From a gamma proteobacterium symbiont of Taylorina sp. (GTDB lineage: Bacteria; Pseudomonadota; Gammaproteobacteria; GRL18), in assembly GCA_025655455.1 (NCBI GenBank), contig JAHXIV010000081.1, positions 1-64,000 on the forward strand: 64,000 nt of DNA, in the 5' to 3' direction. Shown here one piece after another: positions 45,853 through 55,282 of the stretch. The number at the start of each line of letters is the position of its first letter. The first letter of the stretch is position 1. A model generated the notes under the pieces. That model had not been told where the DNA came from. It worked only from the letters and a program-made list of their open reading frames with translations, and ran no database searches. The position numbers were made by a program, and so were the translations under genes.

Positions 45853-46870
45853 AATCATCACCCCCGGAACTTAACGCAATATCACCAGCATCAGCCATAC
45901 GACGTGCCACACCAAGAATTTCCCGTTGTGCTTCTTCCACCTCACTGAGTTTAACCGGTCCACTGGCTTCCAGATCATCACGCAGCATCTCTGCTGCACG
46001 CTTGGACATATTGCCGAGGATTTTATCTTTCACTTCTTCATCTGCACCTTTAAGGGCAACTATCAGAAGATCAGAAGAAACTTCCCGTAATAATGCCTGA
46101 ATTCCCCGATCATCAACACCGGAAAGATTGTCAAAGACAAACATACTATCTTCAATTTCCTGACCAAGATCTTCATCAACATTCTTAATATTTTCCATAA
46201 TGGCCGCTTCTGCAGTGCCGTCAACAAAATTCATAATATCAGCAGCAATTTTAACACCGCCTACACTTGATGAATGAATAGCACCATCCTGACCGGAAAA
46301 TTGCTTTTCAAGAATTTCATCCAGTTCAAATAAAGCCGCCGGCTGAATGACATCCAGACTGGCAATACGCATCATAATATCAGCCCGGCTATTTTCTGCC
46401 AGATTGGAGATCACCTGACCAGCCTGATCAGCTTCCAGATAAGAAAGGACAATAGCAATTATTTGCGGATGCTCCAGTCGAATCACTTCAGCAATGGAAC
46501 GGGGTTCCATCCATTTCAATGCTTCAAGCCCCTTAGATTGTCGTCCTAATAAAATCCGGTCAATAACACCGCCAGCTTTATCAGAACCCAGAGCCTTATT
46601 TAAAACATTACGAAGATAATCTTCCGAACCCATACCAAGAGCAGTTTGACCACCAATAATGCCATTAAAGTTCTGCAATATAGTAGTGGTAGTATCCTTG
46701 TCAACATTGGACATACTGGCCATTGCTTCACCAATACTTTGCACTTCTTTTGGACCCAGGTGTTTTAAAATTTCAGAAGCTTCTTCTTCACCTACTGACA
46801 TTAAGAAAACTGCCACCTGCTGAATGCCTTCTAAACCACCTATATTTTGTGTATTTTCTTCGTCCGCCAT
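45845..46870 (-). CDS. fliG: Flagellar motor switch protein FliG
   Basis: A 341-residue C-ring protein with N-terminal FliF-binding domain (AVFLMSVGEEEASEILKHLG), middle domain carrying an EHPQ motif (IRLEHPQIIAIVLSYL) and C-terminal torque domain with charged helix (DDRGIQALLREVSSDLL, KILGNMSKRAAEMLRDDLEA). It contacts the stator. It ends overlapping the fliH start. The 84-base gap to fliF is filled by a family A repeat. Confidence 0.96.
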   Translation of the reverse strand: MADEENTQNIGGLEGIQQVAVFLMSVGEEEASEILKHLGPKEVQSIGEAMASMSNVDKDTTTTILQNFNGIIGGQTALGMGSEDYLRNVLNKALGSDKAGGVIDRILLGRQSKGLEALKWMEPRSIAEVIRLEHPQIIAIVLSYLEADQAGQVISNLAENSRADIMMRIASLDVIQPAALFELDEILEKQFSGQDGAIHSSSVGGVKIAADIMNFVDGTAEAAIMENIKNVDEDLGQEIEDSMFVFDNLSGVDDRGIQALLREVSSDLLIVALKGADEEVKDKILGNMSKRAAEMLRDDLEASGPVKLSEVEEAQREILGVARRMADAGDIALSSGGDDYV

Positions 46871-46896
46871 CTGTCAATCCTGTCTATATCCGCTAG

Positions 46897-46957
46897 CTTA
46901 TATCCACGGGGCATAAGTTTCGTTTGAGCAGGCAAGCTGCTCAACTCAGCTTTATCA
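46897..46957. repeat. Family A two-hairpin repeat, copy between fliF and fliG
   Basis: Left hairpin CTTAT (46897-46901) and ATAAG (46913-46917), right hairpin GAGCAG (46926-46931) and CTGCTC (46937-46942), then AACTCAGCTTTATCA. The TCA at 46955-46957 is the TGA stop of fliF on the other strand, as the fliL copy supplies the fliL stop. The plus-strand reading frame used in sucA is broken here by one stop codon. Confidence 0.8.
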
Positions 46958-48595
46958 GGCTTCCATCCAGTTCTTAACAACCTGAGCCGCAATTTTTGGA
47001 TCATCTACTACTAATTTCCGTGCCATATCCAGTTGTACTTCATATTCATCCGGTGGTTTTGGCAAGGCATCCGCTTCTTCTGAACTCATTCCACCTGCTG
47101 CAGTAGCACCACCTTCCAATGCAGCCTGTCCTTCAGCACCCTGATCTTCAATACCTAAAACTTCTTTTTGGGATTTCGACAGGTTATTAAAAGTCGGTCT
47201 AATCACACCAAAGATAAGATATAATACCACAAGAGCAGCCAAAACCTGTTTAACAGCAGGAATAAACCAGCTTTGTTCCCATACAGGAATCTCTGGTAAA
47301 GCTTCTATCAATGCAGGAGCAACAAAACCGGCATTAATAATATTAACACTATCACCACGTTGTACATTAAAGCCAACGGCTTCTTTTACCAGAGAAGTAA
47401 TACGTTTAATTTCATCCTCTGTGCGTGGTATATCACTTACTGTGCCATCTTCGGCAACAGTTCTTTTATTATCCACCACCACAGCAATCGATATTCTTTT
47501 TATCTTGCCGGTTGCCAGCTGTGTGTGACTAATGGTTTTATCCAGTTCAAAGTTTTCAGTGATACTCTCTTTATTTTTAAATGTGCCTTTATTTTCACCA
47601 CCTTCCGCACCACCAGTACCTGCATTTTCAGGTGCAATCGAACCTCCCGGAGGCTGATTGGATAATGCACCCGGTACACCTGCCCCCCCATTACCGGAAA
47701 CTTTCTCAATTAATTGCTGTTTACTGCGCGTGGCAGTCACATCCGGATTATAAACTTCTGATGTTTTTTCAATGCGGGTAAAATCAATATCTGCATTCAC
47801 CTGTGCTTTAAAACCATCACGTCCTAAAAAGGGGCTTAGTATATTATTCACACTGGAGATATAATTTGTCTCTATGCGATTAGTATATTCCAGTTGTTCA
47901 GTATTTAAAAGTTGTTCTTTATCCCCCGACTTGGTCAATAAACGTCCCATTTGATCAACAATTGAAACCTCTTCCACCTGCAGGTTCGGTACACTGGAGG
48001 CCACCATATAAGTAATAGCATTGACTTGATCATCCGTCATACGGTGTCCGGAAAAAAGGTTCACCATTACAGAAGCACTGGCCTTTTTACGATTTCTGAC
48101 AAAAACTGAATCCTTAGGCAAGGCCAGATGGACAATAGCTGACTTAACATTACGTATGGCAGAAACTGAACGGCTTAATTCCTCTTCCAGAGCATGTTGA
48201 TAACGAGCTGATTGAATAAATTGACTGGTACCAAATCCCTGTTCTTCATTTAAAATCTCAAAACCTTTTGGCCTGGTATTGGGCAAACCCTGAGAAGCCA
48301 AATGCATACGGGCTTTTTCAACATCAGTAGATGATACCATAATACCACCAGCACTGAGTTTGTATTTAATCTGGCTTTGTTTTAAAGCTTCAGCAACCTG
48401 GGAAAGTTCTGTATCAGGCAATTCACTATAGAGCATCGTATAATCAGGCGTTTGTGACCATAGGACAATGGCAACACCTAATGCAACACTGGCAGCCAGG
48501 CCAACTATTAAACCAGCCTGACGCAATAAAGGGGCTTCACTAATATTTTGTAATGCCAGCATTGAATTTTTTGTAGCTTTTACTTCTTCAGCCAT
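46955..48595 (-). CDS. fliF: Flagellar MS-ring protein FliF
   Basis: A 546-residue protein: N-terminal helix (about 26-46), ring-building motifs RBM1-3 (YSELPDTELSQVAEALKQS; VSIVDQMGRLLTKSGDK; a Gly-rich loop near 305-335), second helix (about 437-460) and the cytoplasmic FliG-binding tail ending KNWMEA. The conserved end suggests that repeat insertion at the stop codon left the protein whole. RBS AAGGAG precedes the start. Confidence 0.96.
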   Translation of the reverse strand: MAEEVKATKNSMLALQNISEAPLLRQAGLIVGLAASVALGVAIVLWSQTPDYTMLYSELPDTELSQVAEALKQSQIKYKLSAGGIMVSSTDVEKARMHLASQGLPNTRPKGFEILNEEQGFGTSQFIQSARYQHALEEELSRSVSAIRNVKSAIVHLALPKDSVFVRNRKKASASVMVNLFSGHRMTDDQVNAITYMVASSVPNLQVEEVSIVDQMGRLLTKSGDKEQLLNTEQLEYTNRIETNYISSVNNILSPFLGRDGFKAQVNADIDFTRIEKTSEVYNPDVTATRSKQQLIEKVSGNGGAGVPGALSNQPPGGSIAPENAGTGGAEGGENKGTFKNKESITENFELDKTISHTQLATGKIKRISIAVVVDNKRTVAEDGTVSDIPRTEDEIKRITSLVKEAVGFNVQRGDSVNIINAGFVAPALIEALPEIPVWEQSWFIPAVKQVLAALVVLYLIFGVIRPTFNNLSKSQKEVLGIEDQGAEGQAALEGGATAAGGMSSEEADALPKPPDEYEVQLDMARKLVVDDPKIAAQVVKNWMEA

Positions 48596-48622
48596 GATGG
48601 CTTACTCCTTAATTTTCAGAGA

Positions 48623-48688
48623 TCGGAGTCAAATTTCTAATATATTCTATTTATTAGAAATTCACTATAGCCAGAAATTTGACTCCGA
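48623..48688. repeat. REP-like palindrome, copy 2 (fliE-fliF gap)
   Basis: A 16-bp perfect inverted repeat: TCGGAGTCAAATTTCT at 48623-48638 and its complement at 48673-48688, with an inner TTTCTAATA/TATTAGAAA pairing that allows a second fold. It shares the CGGAGTCAAA core with 16008 and 54884 and lies between fliE and fliF, which are transcribed in the same direction. Confidence 0.85.
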
Positions 48689-48701
48689 CCCCATTCTATT
48701 C

Positions 48702-49076
48702 CTAAACTCTTATTCTCTTCACTTCTTCATACGCTTTCAGCAGTTTATTGCGCATTTCAAGCATGGCACCAAAGGCCACACCGGATTTCTCAGAGGCTAT
48801 CATCACCTGAGCTAAATCAACACCCTCTTTACCGGAAATAAAATCATTTCTTAAACCCCTTGATTCCTGTTGGATCGAGTTAACCTGCTGTAATGCTGAC
48901 TTTAATAAACTGCCAAACTCCACTTTTTCCGGTTCTGACACGGATTGTAATCCTGACACAGATCCACCCGGTAAACCTTCATTATTAATAGCGAGGGGAG
49001 TGGTACTGATCTTGGCCATATCCGTCATTGATCGCATCTGTAACATCATAGAAGATGTGTTGATATCATTAACCAT
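48702..49076 (-). CDS. fliE: Flagellar hook-basal body protein FliE
   Basis: A 124-residue protein with the FliE C-terminal half: EFGSLLKSALQQVNSIQQES, then FISGKEGVDLAQVMIASEKS and EMRNKLLKAYEEVKRIRV. It joins the MS ring to the rod. It is first of the fliEFGHIJ series, 55 bases after flrC. I could not find a convincing sigma-54 box in that short gap, so read-through from flrBC is possible. Confidence 0.94.
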   Translation of the reverse strand: MVNDINTSSMMLQMRSMTDMAKISTTPLAINNEGLPGGSVSGLQSVSEPEKVEFGSLLKSALQQVNSIQQESRGLRNDFISGKEGVDLAQVMIASEKSGVAFGAMLEMRNKLLKAYEEVKRIRV

Positions 49077-49131
49077 TATTAACTCCTGGGGCTAGTGTCA
49101 AAAAACAATCAGTTGATTCCTATAGAACAGC

Positions 49132-50604
49132 TTAAGCAGTTTTCACGCCAAAACCACCAGGAATTGTAATACCGCCATCTCTCATCTTAGCCAACTTATA
49201 TCTCAGAGTTCTCTGACTAATCCCTAATTGTTCTGCTGCCATCTTTCTATTTCCCATAGTGGATTGTAATATTTCCAGAATTTTGTCAAATTCCCGACCG
49301 CGTAGTTCATCATTTAAATTGACAGAACCAGTATTAGTTCGTTTTTCCAGCGCTTGTGCAGATGAAGGTATAGTAATAATTTCTTCATTAGAATATTGCA
49401 TTGAGGCTGCTGTGTTTTGTATTTGCTCTGCAATAACCTCCATAGGAATATCTTCTGCAGTAATGACACCATCCATATGTAAAATAAACGCACGTTGAAT
49501 GACATTATCCACTTCACGAATATTTCCAGGCCAGCTATGTTCTACCAGTTTTTGTTCCGCCTCTTTTGTTATAGTAGGAATTGCCACACCATTTTGTTTA
49601 GCAATTTTATTAATAATATGATTCGCCAATGGCATAATATCTTCTTTTCTGTCTTTTAGATCGGGCAAAGCAATAGGAAATACATTAAGGCGGTAAAATA
49701 AATCTTCACGAAATTTATATTCCCTAACCTGCTGATGCATATTTCGGTTAGAGGTTGCCAACACTCTGACATCCAGAGAAATTAACTCCTGTCCACCCAG
49801 ACGTTCCACTTCCTTCTCCTGCAAAACACGCAATAATTTAGCCTGTAATCCCAGATCCATTTCAGAAATTTCATCTAATAACAGCGTACCACCCTGTGCT
49901 TGCTCAAACTTTCCAGCAGAAGCTTTATATGCACCGGTAAAAGCCCCTTTTTCATAACCAAACAAAGTAGCTTCTAACATATTTTCCGGAATAGCTGCAC
50001 AGTTGATTGCAATAAACGGCTTATCTGCACGACTGGAGTGATTATGAATAAAACGGGCAAGCACTTCTTTACCAGTGCCGCTCCCTCCCCCAATCATCAC
50101 CGTCGCATTACTATCAGCAACCCTTTTTGCCAATTGATTGATCTTCTGCATACTGGCAGATTCAGCAATCATCTGGTGATCTTCAATGCTTTTCCCTACA
50201 TAACGACTCACAACAGAAACCAGTACTTCCGCTTCAAAAGGCTTCACTAAATAGTCAACTGCACCATCTTTCATGGCTTCTATGGCTTTACTAATCGTGC
50301 CATAGGCTGTCATTAAAAGTACCGGCAAGTCATAATGCCGTTTGATTTGTTTAAGTAACTGATGTCCATCCATTTTGGGCATTTGAACATCGCTGATGAC
50401 GATATCAATTTCTGAAAATGTATCTGCCGCTAATTGCTCCAGAGCAGTGCGGCCATTATCAGCCTCCAAGATGTTATAGCCCCCCATATCAAGAGTATCA
50501 ACCAATGCTTCACGCAGTGCTTCATCATCTTCAACAACTAAAATTAAAGGAGCCTGAGGATTGTTTTTCTTTAGACTTTCAGTCTTCAATTGACGATTGA
50601 TCAT
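49132..50604 (-). CDS. flrC: Sigma-54 response regulator FlrC/FleR
   Basis: A 490-residue regulator. Receiver domain (residues 19-135) with phosphoacceptor Asp72 in VISDVQMPKMDG and the DYLVKPFE loop; AAA+ domain with GGGSGTGKEVLARFIH (Walker A), [14 protein letters not shown] for sigma-54 contact and GGTLLLDEISEMDL (Walker B); C-terminal Fis-type helix-turn-helix (MAAEQLGISQRTLRYKLAKM). It activates mid-late flagellar operons when phosphorylated by FlrB, whose gene lies 2 bases upstream. Confidence 0.95.
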   Translation of the reverse strand: MINRQLKTESLKKNNPQAPLILVVEDDEALREALVDTLDMGGYNILEADNGRTALEQLAADTFSEIDIVISDVQMPKMDGHQLLKQIKRHYDLPVLLMTAYGTISKAIEAMKDGAVDYLVKPFEAEVLVSVVSRYVGKSIEDHQMIAESASMQKINQLAKRVADSNATVMIGGGSGTGKEVLARFIHNHSSRADKPFIAINCAAIPENMLEATLFGYEKGAFTGAYKASAGKFEQAQGGTLLLDEISEMDLGLQAKLLRVLQEKEVERLGGQELISLDVRVLATSNRNMHQQVREYKFREDLFYRLNVFPIALPDLKDRKEDIMPLANHIINKIAKQNGVAIPTITKEAEQKLVEHSWPGNIREVDNVIQRAFILHMDGVITAEDIPMEVIAEQIQNTAASMQYSNEEIITIPSSAQALEKRTNTGSVNLNDELRGREFDKILEILQSTMGNRKMAAEQLGISQRTLRYKLAKMRDGGITIPGGFGVKTA

Positions 50605-50606
50605 TG

Positions 50607-51794
50607 TTATCTACTCCTGCTTAGTTCTGATTTTGTTCTAATAGACTGAATTTGTGTCGGTAAACGCATTCTGAATAGTGTTCCCCTGGCACTTGTCTTT
50701 TCTAGCCAGAGATCACCATCATGTGCATTTGAAATCGCTTTGACCACTGCCAAACCCAAACCGGTACCATTATTTTTGGTGGTATAAAACGGCTGAAAAA
50801 TCTTATTCAGATTTTCCTCCGCAATACCACTGCCATTATCTTCAATAATAAAATCAACAGCACCTTCTAATGGCTGAGAGACCTCAACCCGAATATTTCC
50901 TTCATAATGTTTTTTACCGGCTTTATCACCAGGTATGGCATGAATGGCATTATTCACCAGATTCACCAGACCACTAATCAGCAGGCTGCGATTACCTGAA
51001 ATATAATGAGTTTTGTCAGGCATATAATTAAAATTCACATCAATCTGCTGATATTCACTTCGTTCATGAGGCATGGAAGCCGCTACAGACTGCTTTAATT
51101 CATTTAATAATTGCTGAACTGAAATACTTTCACGATTCTCCATGCCATTACGTGAAAAGAGCAGCATATCATTGATCAATTGCTCCAGACTTTGAATACG
51201 AGTCAATATTTTGTCAGCAAAACGTAAACGTTTATCATTGTCCAGATTGGGTGATTTGAGGTGTGAGGCATACAGCAATGCGGCTGAAATCGGAGTTCTG
51301 ATCTGATGGGCTAACTGAGCAGCCATTTGCCCCATAGAGGCGAGACGTTTTTGCTGATCATATTTAGCCTGCAGCTGATGTTTTTCTGTGACATCCTGTA
51401 ATAACACTATTTGTCCGGGAACACCTTCCCCCAAAGGACAGGTGGAAATACTGACAATCTGACCTTTTTTGGTAATAGAATCCTGACCGGAAATACGCTG
51501 ATGATCAAAGGCACGATCAATCACCATTCTCCAGGGCAATCCTAATAAGGGTTCATCCAGTAACTCAATCGCAGCTGGATTACATTCCTGTACAATGCCC
51601 TCACCATCAAGTACTACAATGCCTGCCGGCAGCGCTTTTAATAAGGTTCTCAAACGGGTTTCAGTGATCGATTCCTGAAGTGGTGCAGTGTCATCAGAAC
51701 TAAATGAGCAATGTGATGTAAAGGATGGGCTAAGCTCAGACAGATATTCAGAAAAATGTTCTGGCTTTGTTTCTAATAATGCATTAACAACCAT
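50607..51794 (-). CDS. flrB: Sensor histidine kinase FlrB/FleS
   Basis: About 395 residues from the ATG at 51794 ([10 protein letters not shown]), with GGAG 8 bases before it. A PAS domain (about 48-135, [20 protein letters not shown]) is followed by HisKA with His163 in [16 protein letters not shown] and HATPase_c ([44 protein letters not shown]). No membrane segment, so it senses a cytoplasmic signal, as FlrB/FleS do. Paired with flrC. Confidence 0.94.
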   Translation of the reverse strand: MVVNALLETKPEHFSEYLSELSPSFTSHCSFSSDDTAPLQESITETRLRTLLKALPAGIVVLDGEGIVQECNPAAIELLDEPLLGLPWRMVIDRAFDHQRISGQDSITKKGQIVSISTCPLGEGVPGQIVLLQDVTEKHQLQAKYDQQKRLASMGQMAAQLAHQIRTPISAALLYASHLKSPNLDNDKRLRFADKILTRIQSLEQLINDMLLFSRNGMENRESISVQQLLNELKQSVAASMPHERSEYQQIDVNFNYMPDKTHYISGNRSLLISGLVNLVNNAIHAIPGDKAGKKHYEGNIRVEVSQPLEGAVDFIIEDNGSGIAEENLNKIFQPFYTTKNNGTGLGLAVVKAISNAHDGDLWLEKTSARGTLFRMRLPTQIQSIRTKSELSRSR

Positions 51795-51831
51795 AATATA
51801 CTCCAAAAAACGAATTCTATATCACCCTTGT

Positions 51832-51847
51832 TGCAAAAAACAAACCA
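51832..51847 (-). promoter_or_regulatory. Sigma-54 promoter of flrBC
   Basis: Minus-strand reading TGGTTTGTTTTTTGCA: GG and GC are 10 bases apart, with TTGCA at -12. The -24 element is weaker than at fliK (TGGTTTG against TGGCACG). It is about 40 bases upstream of the flrB start, in agreement with the FlrA-to-flrBC hierarchy known in Vibrio. Confidence 0.7.
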
Positions 51848-52071
51848 GAACAAATTATTTTTATTATTTTCAGTTAGTTACAAAAATATTATTTCATTAT
51901 GTGACAAAATATTGTCATAGCGGCTCAATAACTGGATTTACTGATTGTTCTCAGGATGTGATGGTTTACGTTATTGTATCAAGTCTGATTCTTTGCACTT
52001 TATACTTATTGAAGAAATGGAAGCTGAGGGGTATAGTAATTACATTGATCAAGTCGGATAGAGGTAATTTT

Positions 52072-52572
52072 ATGACTATTGAACATGCAATATTGGCGGG
52101 TGGTTGTTTCTGGGGTATGCAGGACTTAATTCGCAAACTAGCTGGCATACAGTCAACACTTGTCGGCTACACCGGTGGTGATGTTTTGAATGCTACCTAT
52201 CAAAACCATGGTTCTCATGCTGAAGCAATTAAAATTGTGTTTGATAACACAATCATTAGCTACCGTGAAATTTTGGCCTATTTTTTTCAGATTCACGACC
52301 CATCAACGCTTGACCAACAAGGTAATGATAAAGGCTATTCTTATCGCTCTGAAATATTTTATCTTACCGAAGAGCAAAAGACAGTCGCCATTCAAACAAT
52401 TAAAGATGTCAATGCGACTGAATTATGGCCTGGGCCAGTGGTAACAAAAATAACTTTAGCAAGTGAGTTTTGGGAAGCAGAAATAGAACATCAAGATTAT
52501 CTTAAACGCATTCCAAATGGCTATACTTGTCATTATCCACGTACTAACTGGGTATTACCAGTTTCATCATAA
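52072..52572 (+). CDS. msrA: Peptide methionine sulfoxide reductase MsrA
   Basis: A 166-residue enzyme. The ATG at 52072 has AGAGGTAA upstream; the open frame extends back to 51688 but that part overlaps flrB and has no protein character. Catalytic Cys12 is in [11 protein letters not shown], followed by [21 protein letters not shown], where the active-site region is recognisable, and a possible resolving Cys near the end ([10 protein letters not shown]). It reduces methionine-S-sulfoxide. It lies alone on the plus strand between two flagellar regulators, as if inserted. Confidence 0.92.
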   Translation: MTIEHAILAGGCFWGMQDLIRKLAGIQSTLVGYTGGDVLNATYQNHGSHAEAIKIVFDNTIISYREILAYFFQIHDPSTLDQQGNDKGYSYRSEIFYLTEEQKTVAIQTIKDVNATELWPGPVVTKITLASEFWEAEIEHQDYLKRIPNGYTCHYPRTNWVLPVSS

Positions 52573-52624
52573 TAAAGTCCGTGGGTCAAATATCAGATCA
52601 GGTCAAAACTACAACTAATACACA

Positions 52625-54172
52625 TCAGGATTTAGCGTTAAACATGTTCTCATATTTTTTCATTTTCTCAACTAAAGTCGTCCTGCGCATATTCAGACGT
52701 TTCGCAGCATGGGCTACCACCCCGTCTGATTCCTCCAATGCCTGCTGGATCAAAGCATATTCAAGTGTCGCCATATGTTCTTTTAGATCAAAGTCTTCTT
52801 TGGGCAGGCTACTCACAGGACTTAGCTGAGTATCTGAAAAGACATCCCGGTCATCCTCCTGCTCATTTTCATTCTGAATCTGAATGGGTTCTTGCGGAAT
52901 AACATCCTGAGACAGTTCTAGTTCGGATTTTTGTTCCAGATCCGGCAATTCACTGACATGAGTAATATCATATTGATATTTTTCAGGCAGATCATCCCAT
53001 TCCACCTTCTCATCTGCATAGATAATGCCCAGGCGTTCTATCAAATTGGATAATTCCCGAACATTTCCCGGCCAGTTATGCTGCATTAAGGAGGCCATGG
53101 CGGCAGGGCTTAGGCGTACTGAGTTTTCAGTATCTTCCTGCATACGCTGATTAATTACATTAAATAACAAGGGAATATCTTCAGTTCTTTCCCGAAGTGC
53201 CGGAATTTCAATGGGAAAAACATTCAAACGATAAAACAAATCTTCTCTAAAACTACCTTCCTTCACCTGATCTTCTAAATTACGATGTGTAGCAGCAATA
53301 ACACGCACATCTGCTTTTAAGCTCTTATTTCCGCCGACCCGCTCAAAAATCCTTTCCTGCAATACACGCAGAATTTTCACCTGCATCGCCAGGGGCATAT
53401 CACCAATTTCATCCAGAAATAAGGAACCGCCGTGTGCCATTTCAAAGCGACCTTTTCGAGCTGTTAAGGCTCCGGTAAAAGCACCCTTTTCATGACCAAA
53501 TAACTCACTTTCCAGTAGATCCTTTGGGATTGCACCACAATTAATCGGTACATAGGGCATATTATTTCTTTTGGATAATTGATGTAAACAGTTTGCAATC
53601 ACCTCTTTACCTGTACCTGACTCACCCAGGATTAATACACTGGCATTACTTTTAGCAACCTGAGTAATTAATTTTTTGACCTGTTTTATAATAATACTTT
53701 CACCGACAAATGAATTATCCAGAAACGCAGCAATAGCATTATTGCTGGTACTTGAATCACATTGTGTATTTTCTTCCTGGGGTTCTTTTGAAAAGTCATC
53801 AACAAAGGCTTCATTCAAAACAGCAAGAATCTTATTCAGCGGCTGTTTTTTAACCGGAAATTCGAGCAAACCCAAAAAATTGGGATATTGTCTAAAGCGA
53901 TCCTCAACAAGAGGCTTATCTTCACTATATAAAACAGAAACCTTACTGGATGGGAAACATTCATTGAGATTTTTCAGACGTACGACCAGATCATCTGTTT
54001 CATAAATTAAAATCAGATCAAAATATTTATTGTCTAAATCATTGGCTTGCTCAAGGGAATTGACCTGCTGAAAATTATATTCCATAAAGTCCAGTAAAAG
54101 AGACAAGGACTCACAACGCTGTCGATTTTTGTCCAGAATTAAAATAGATAGATTAGCCACTAATAACCTCAT
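52625..54172 (-). CDS. fleQ: Flagellar master regulator FleQ/FlrA
   Basis: A 515-residue sigma-54 activator. The N-terminal receiver-like domain has lost the phosphoacceptor (LILIYETDD where receivers have an Asp after the hydrophobic strand), as in FleQ. AAA+ domain: Walker A GESGTGKE at 183-190, GAFTGA at 230-235, Walker [16 protein letters not shown]-terminal Fis-type helix-turn-helix ([20 protein letters not shown]). FleQ sits at the top of the polar flagellar hierarchy and in Pseudomonas also binds c-di-GMP; whether this one does cannot be seen. Confidence 0.94.
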   Translation of the reverse strand: MRLLVANLSILILDKNRQRCESLSLLLDFMEYNFQQVNSLEQANDLDNKYFDLILIYETDDLVVRLKNLNECFPSSKVSVLYSEDKPLVEDRFRQYPNFLGLLEFPVKKQPLNKILAVLNEAFVDDFSKEPQEENTQCDSSTSNNAIAAFLDNSFVGESIIIKQVKKLITQVAKSNASVLILGESGTGKEVIANCLHQLSKRNNMPYVPINCGAIPKDLLESELFGHEKGAFTGALTARKGRFEMAHGGSLFLDEIGDMPLAMQVKILRVLQERIFERVGGNKSLKADVRVIAATHRNLEDQVKEGSFREDLFYRLNVFPIEIPALRERTEDIPLLFNVINQRMQEDTENSVRLSPAAMASLMQHNWPGNVRELSNLIERLGIIYADEKVEWDDLPEKYQYDITHVSELPDLEQKSELELSQDVIPQEPIQIQNENEQEDDRDVFSDTQLSPVSSLPKEDFDLKEHMATLEYALIQQALEESDGVVAHAAKRLNMRRTTLVEKMKKYENMFNAKS

Positions 54173-54204
54173 ACTGTTTATAGGCTTAACACAGAAGCAT
54201 TATA

Positions 54205-54277
54205 GTCAATTTTTTGTCGTTTATACAAATAATGACAAAAAAATGCCATTCTAATCTGAATAATAAATTATTATTCA
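54205..54277. promoter_or_regulatory. Palindromes between divergent fleQ and fliW
   Basis: The 211-base divergent gap holds a 9-bp inverted repeat TTTTTTGTC (54210-54218) and GACAAAAAA (54234-54242), and a nearly perfect palindrome TGAATAATAA-A-TTATTATTCA at 54257-54277. GTCAATTTTTTGTC at 54205-54218 partly resembles the published FleQ box. They may be sites for FleQ autoregulation or for a separate repressor; this is by analogy only. Confidence 0.4.
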
Positions 54278-54383
54278 TAATACTCTTTACAAAATAATAA
54301 CTTATGATACTATCCTAATATAATTAATAGTTCTTTAGATAAGAAAGATAATAAAAAGAAAAATAATTCACTAAGGCTTTGTA

Positions 54384-54878
54384 ATGAAAATAGAAACAAC
54401 TCGATTTGGTTCTCAGGAAGTTGAACAGGAAACAATACTACATTTTCCTAAGGGCTTACTCTCTGCTAATAATAACAGCACTTCACAACTTAAAGACTTT
54501 AAGTTATTCCATAAAGAAGAGTCTGATTCTTCTAAAAAAGAAAATGCTATTGTATTCTGGTTACAAGCTATCGATGATCCTGAAATAGCCTATGAAATTA
54601 TTGATCCGTCATCCGTCAATTTTTATTATGATATTGCCCTGCCTGATGAGGATTATGAATTACTTGAATCTCAAAGCCCTGAAGAAATTGTGATGATGCT
54701 GGTCATAACAGAAGCCGAAAAAAATCAGCATGTGACCGGAAAAAAGAATATATCCATTCTAAACGGGAATATTACTCAACCTGTATTTATTAATCTGAAT
54801 TCTAAAAAAGGTTTACAACGCTCCATTAAAGATCTGGAGTATGATATTTTTCTTAATATCCCGGTTATTGATCTATAA
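54384..54878 (+). CDS. fliW: Flagellar assembly factor FliW
   Basis: A 164-residue protein with the FliW pattern: IETTRFGSQEVEQETILHFPKGLL near the start (in two parts: TTRFGSQEVEQETILHF and PKGLL), INPS-like DPSSVNFYYDIALPDEDYELL in the middle, and QPVFINLNSKKGLQ near the end. In Firmicutes and Campylobacter FliW binds flagellin and CsrA, linking export to flagellin translation. The insert around residues 30-50 is Ser/Lys-rich and longer than usual. No csrA is in this window. Faces fliT across a perfect hairpin. Confidence 0.85.
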   Translation: MKIETTRFGSQEVEQETILHFPKGLLSANNNSTSQLKDFKLFHKEESDSSKKENAIVFWLQAIDDPEIAYEIIDPSSVNFYYDIALPDEDYELLESQSPEEIVMMLVITEAEKNQHVTGKKNISILNGNITQPVFINLNSKKGLQRSIKDLEYDIFLNIPVIDL

Positions 54879-54883
54879 AAAAA

Positions 54884-54931
54884 GGGTCGGAGTCAAACAG
54901 CACGCTACACCGTGCTGTTTGACTCCGACCC
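54884..54931. terminator. REP-like palindrome copy 3, perfect 21-bp hairpin between convergent genes
   Basis: A perfect 21-bp inverted repeat (54884-54904 and 54911-54931) with a 6-nt loop CTACAC. It shares the GGGTCGGAGTCAAA arm with copies at 16008 and 48623. Seven A's precede it, so on the minus strand the hairpin is followed by T's and can end fliT transcription; it can also protect the fliW 3' end. Confidence 0.85.
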
Positions 54932-54942
54932 CGATTACACAA

Positions 54943-55257
54943 CTATTTATTTTGCAGATAGGCCGACTGAACATTCTGCCTTTTTTTGATATTTTGTCTC
55001 TGCAGAGCAATTGACATTTTTTCTTTTTCTGCCAGAACGGCTATATTATCATTAATAGCTAATACATCCTGAATTATTTTTTCTACCCGAGCACTATCCT
55101 GATCAGACACTGCCTCACTAAAAAATAATGCCATTATTTTTTTTCGTTCATTTTCAAGATCAGGTAATTTCTCCCAATCACTATTTTTCGCCAATTCAAA
55201 CATTTTTTGACTAATAATCCAAACCTGCTGCAGTTCTACCTGTTTCTCAGTGGGCAT
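54943..55257 (-). CDS. fliT: FliT-like flagellar chaperone
   Basis: A 104-residue helical protein with the WxxL..LE.ER...M pattern (SDWEKLPDLENERKKIMALF) seen in FliT family members, and a basic C-terminal helix (QRQNIKKRQNVQSAYLQNK). FliT holds FliD before export. Sequence conservation in this family is weak, and the assignment leans on its place after fliD-fliS. Confidence 0.75.
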   Translation of the reverse strand: MPTEKQVELQQVWIISQKMFELAKNSDWEKLPDLENERKKIMALFFSEAVSDQDSARVEKIIQDVLAINDNIAVLAEKEKMSIALQRQNIKKRQNVQSAYLQNK

Positions 55258-55282
55258 TCATCATCTCTATATAAAACCTGAG

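Noticed and set aside
51688-52071. N-terminal extension of MsrA by 128 residues
   Set aside because: The segment overlaps flrB, has no homology-like features, and MsrA proteins begin close to the GCFWG motif; the ATG at 52072 has a ribosome-binding site.
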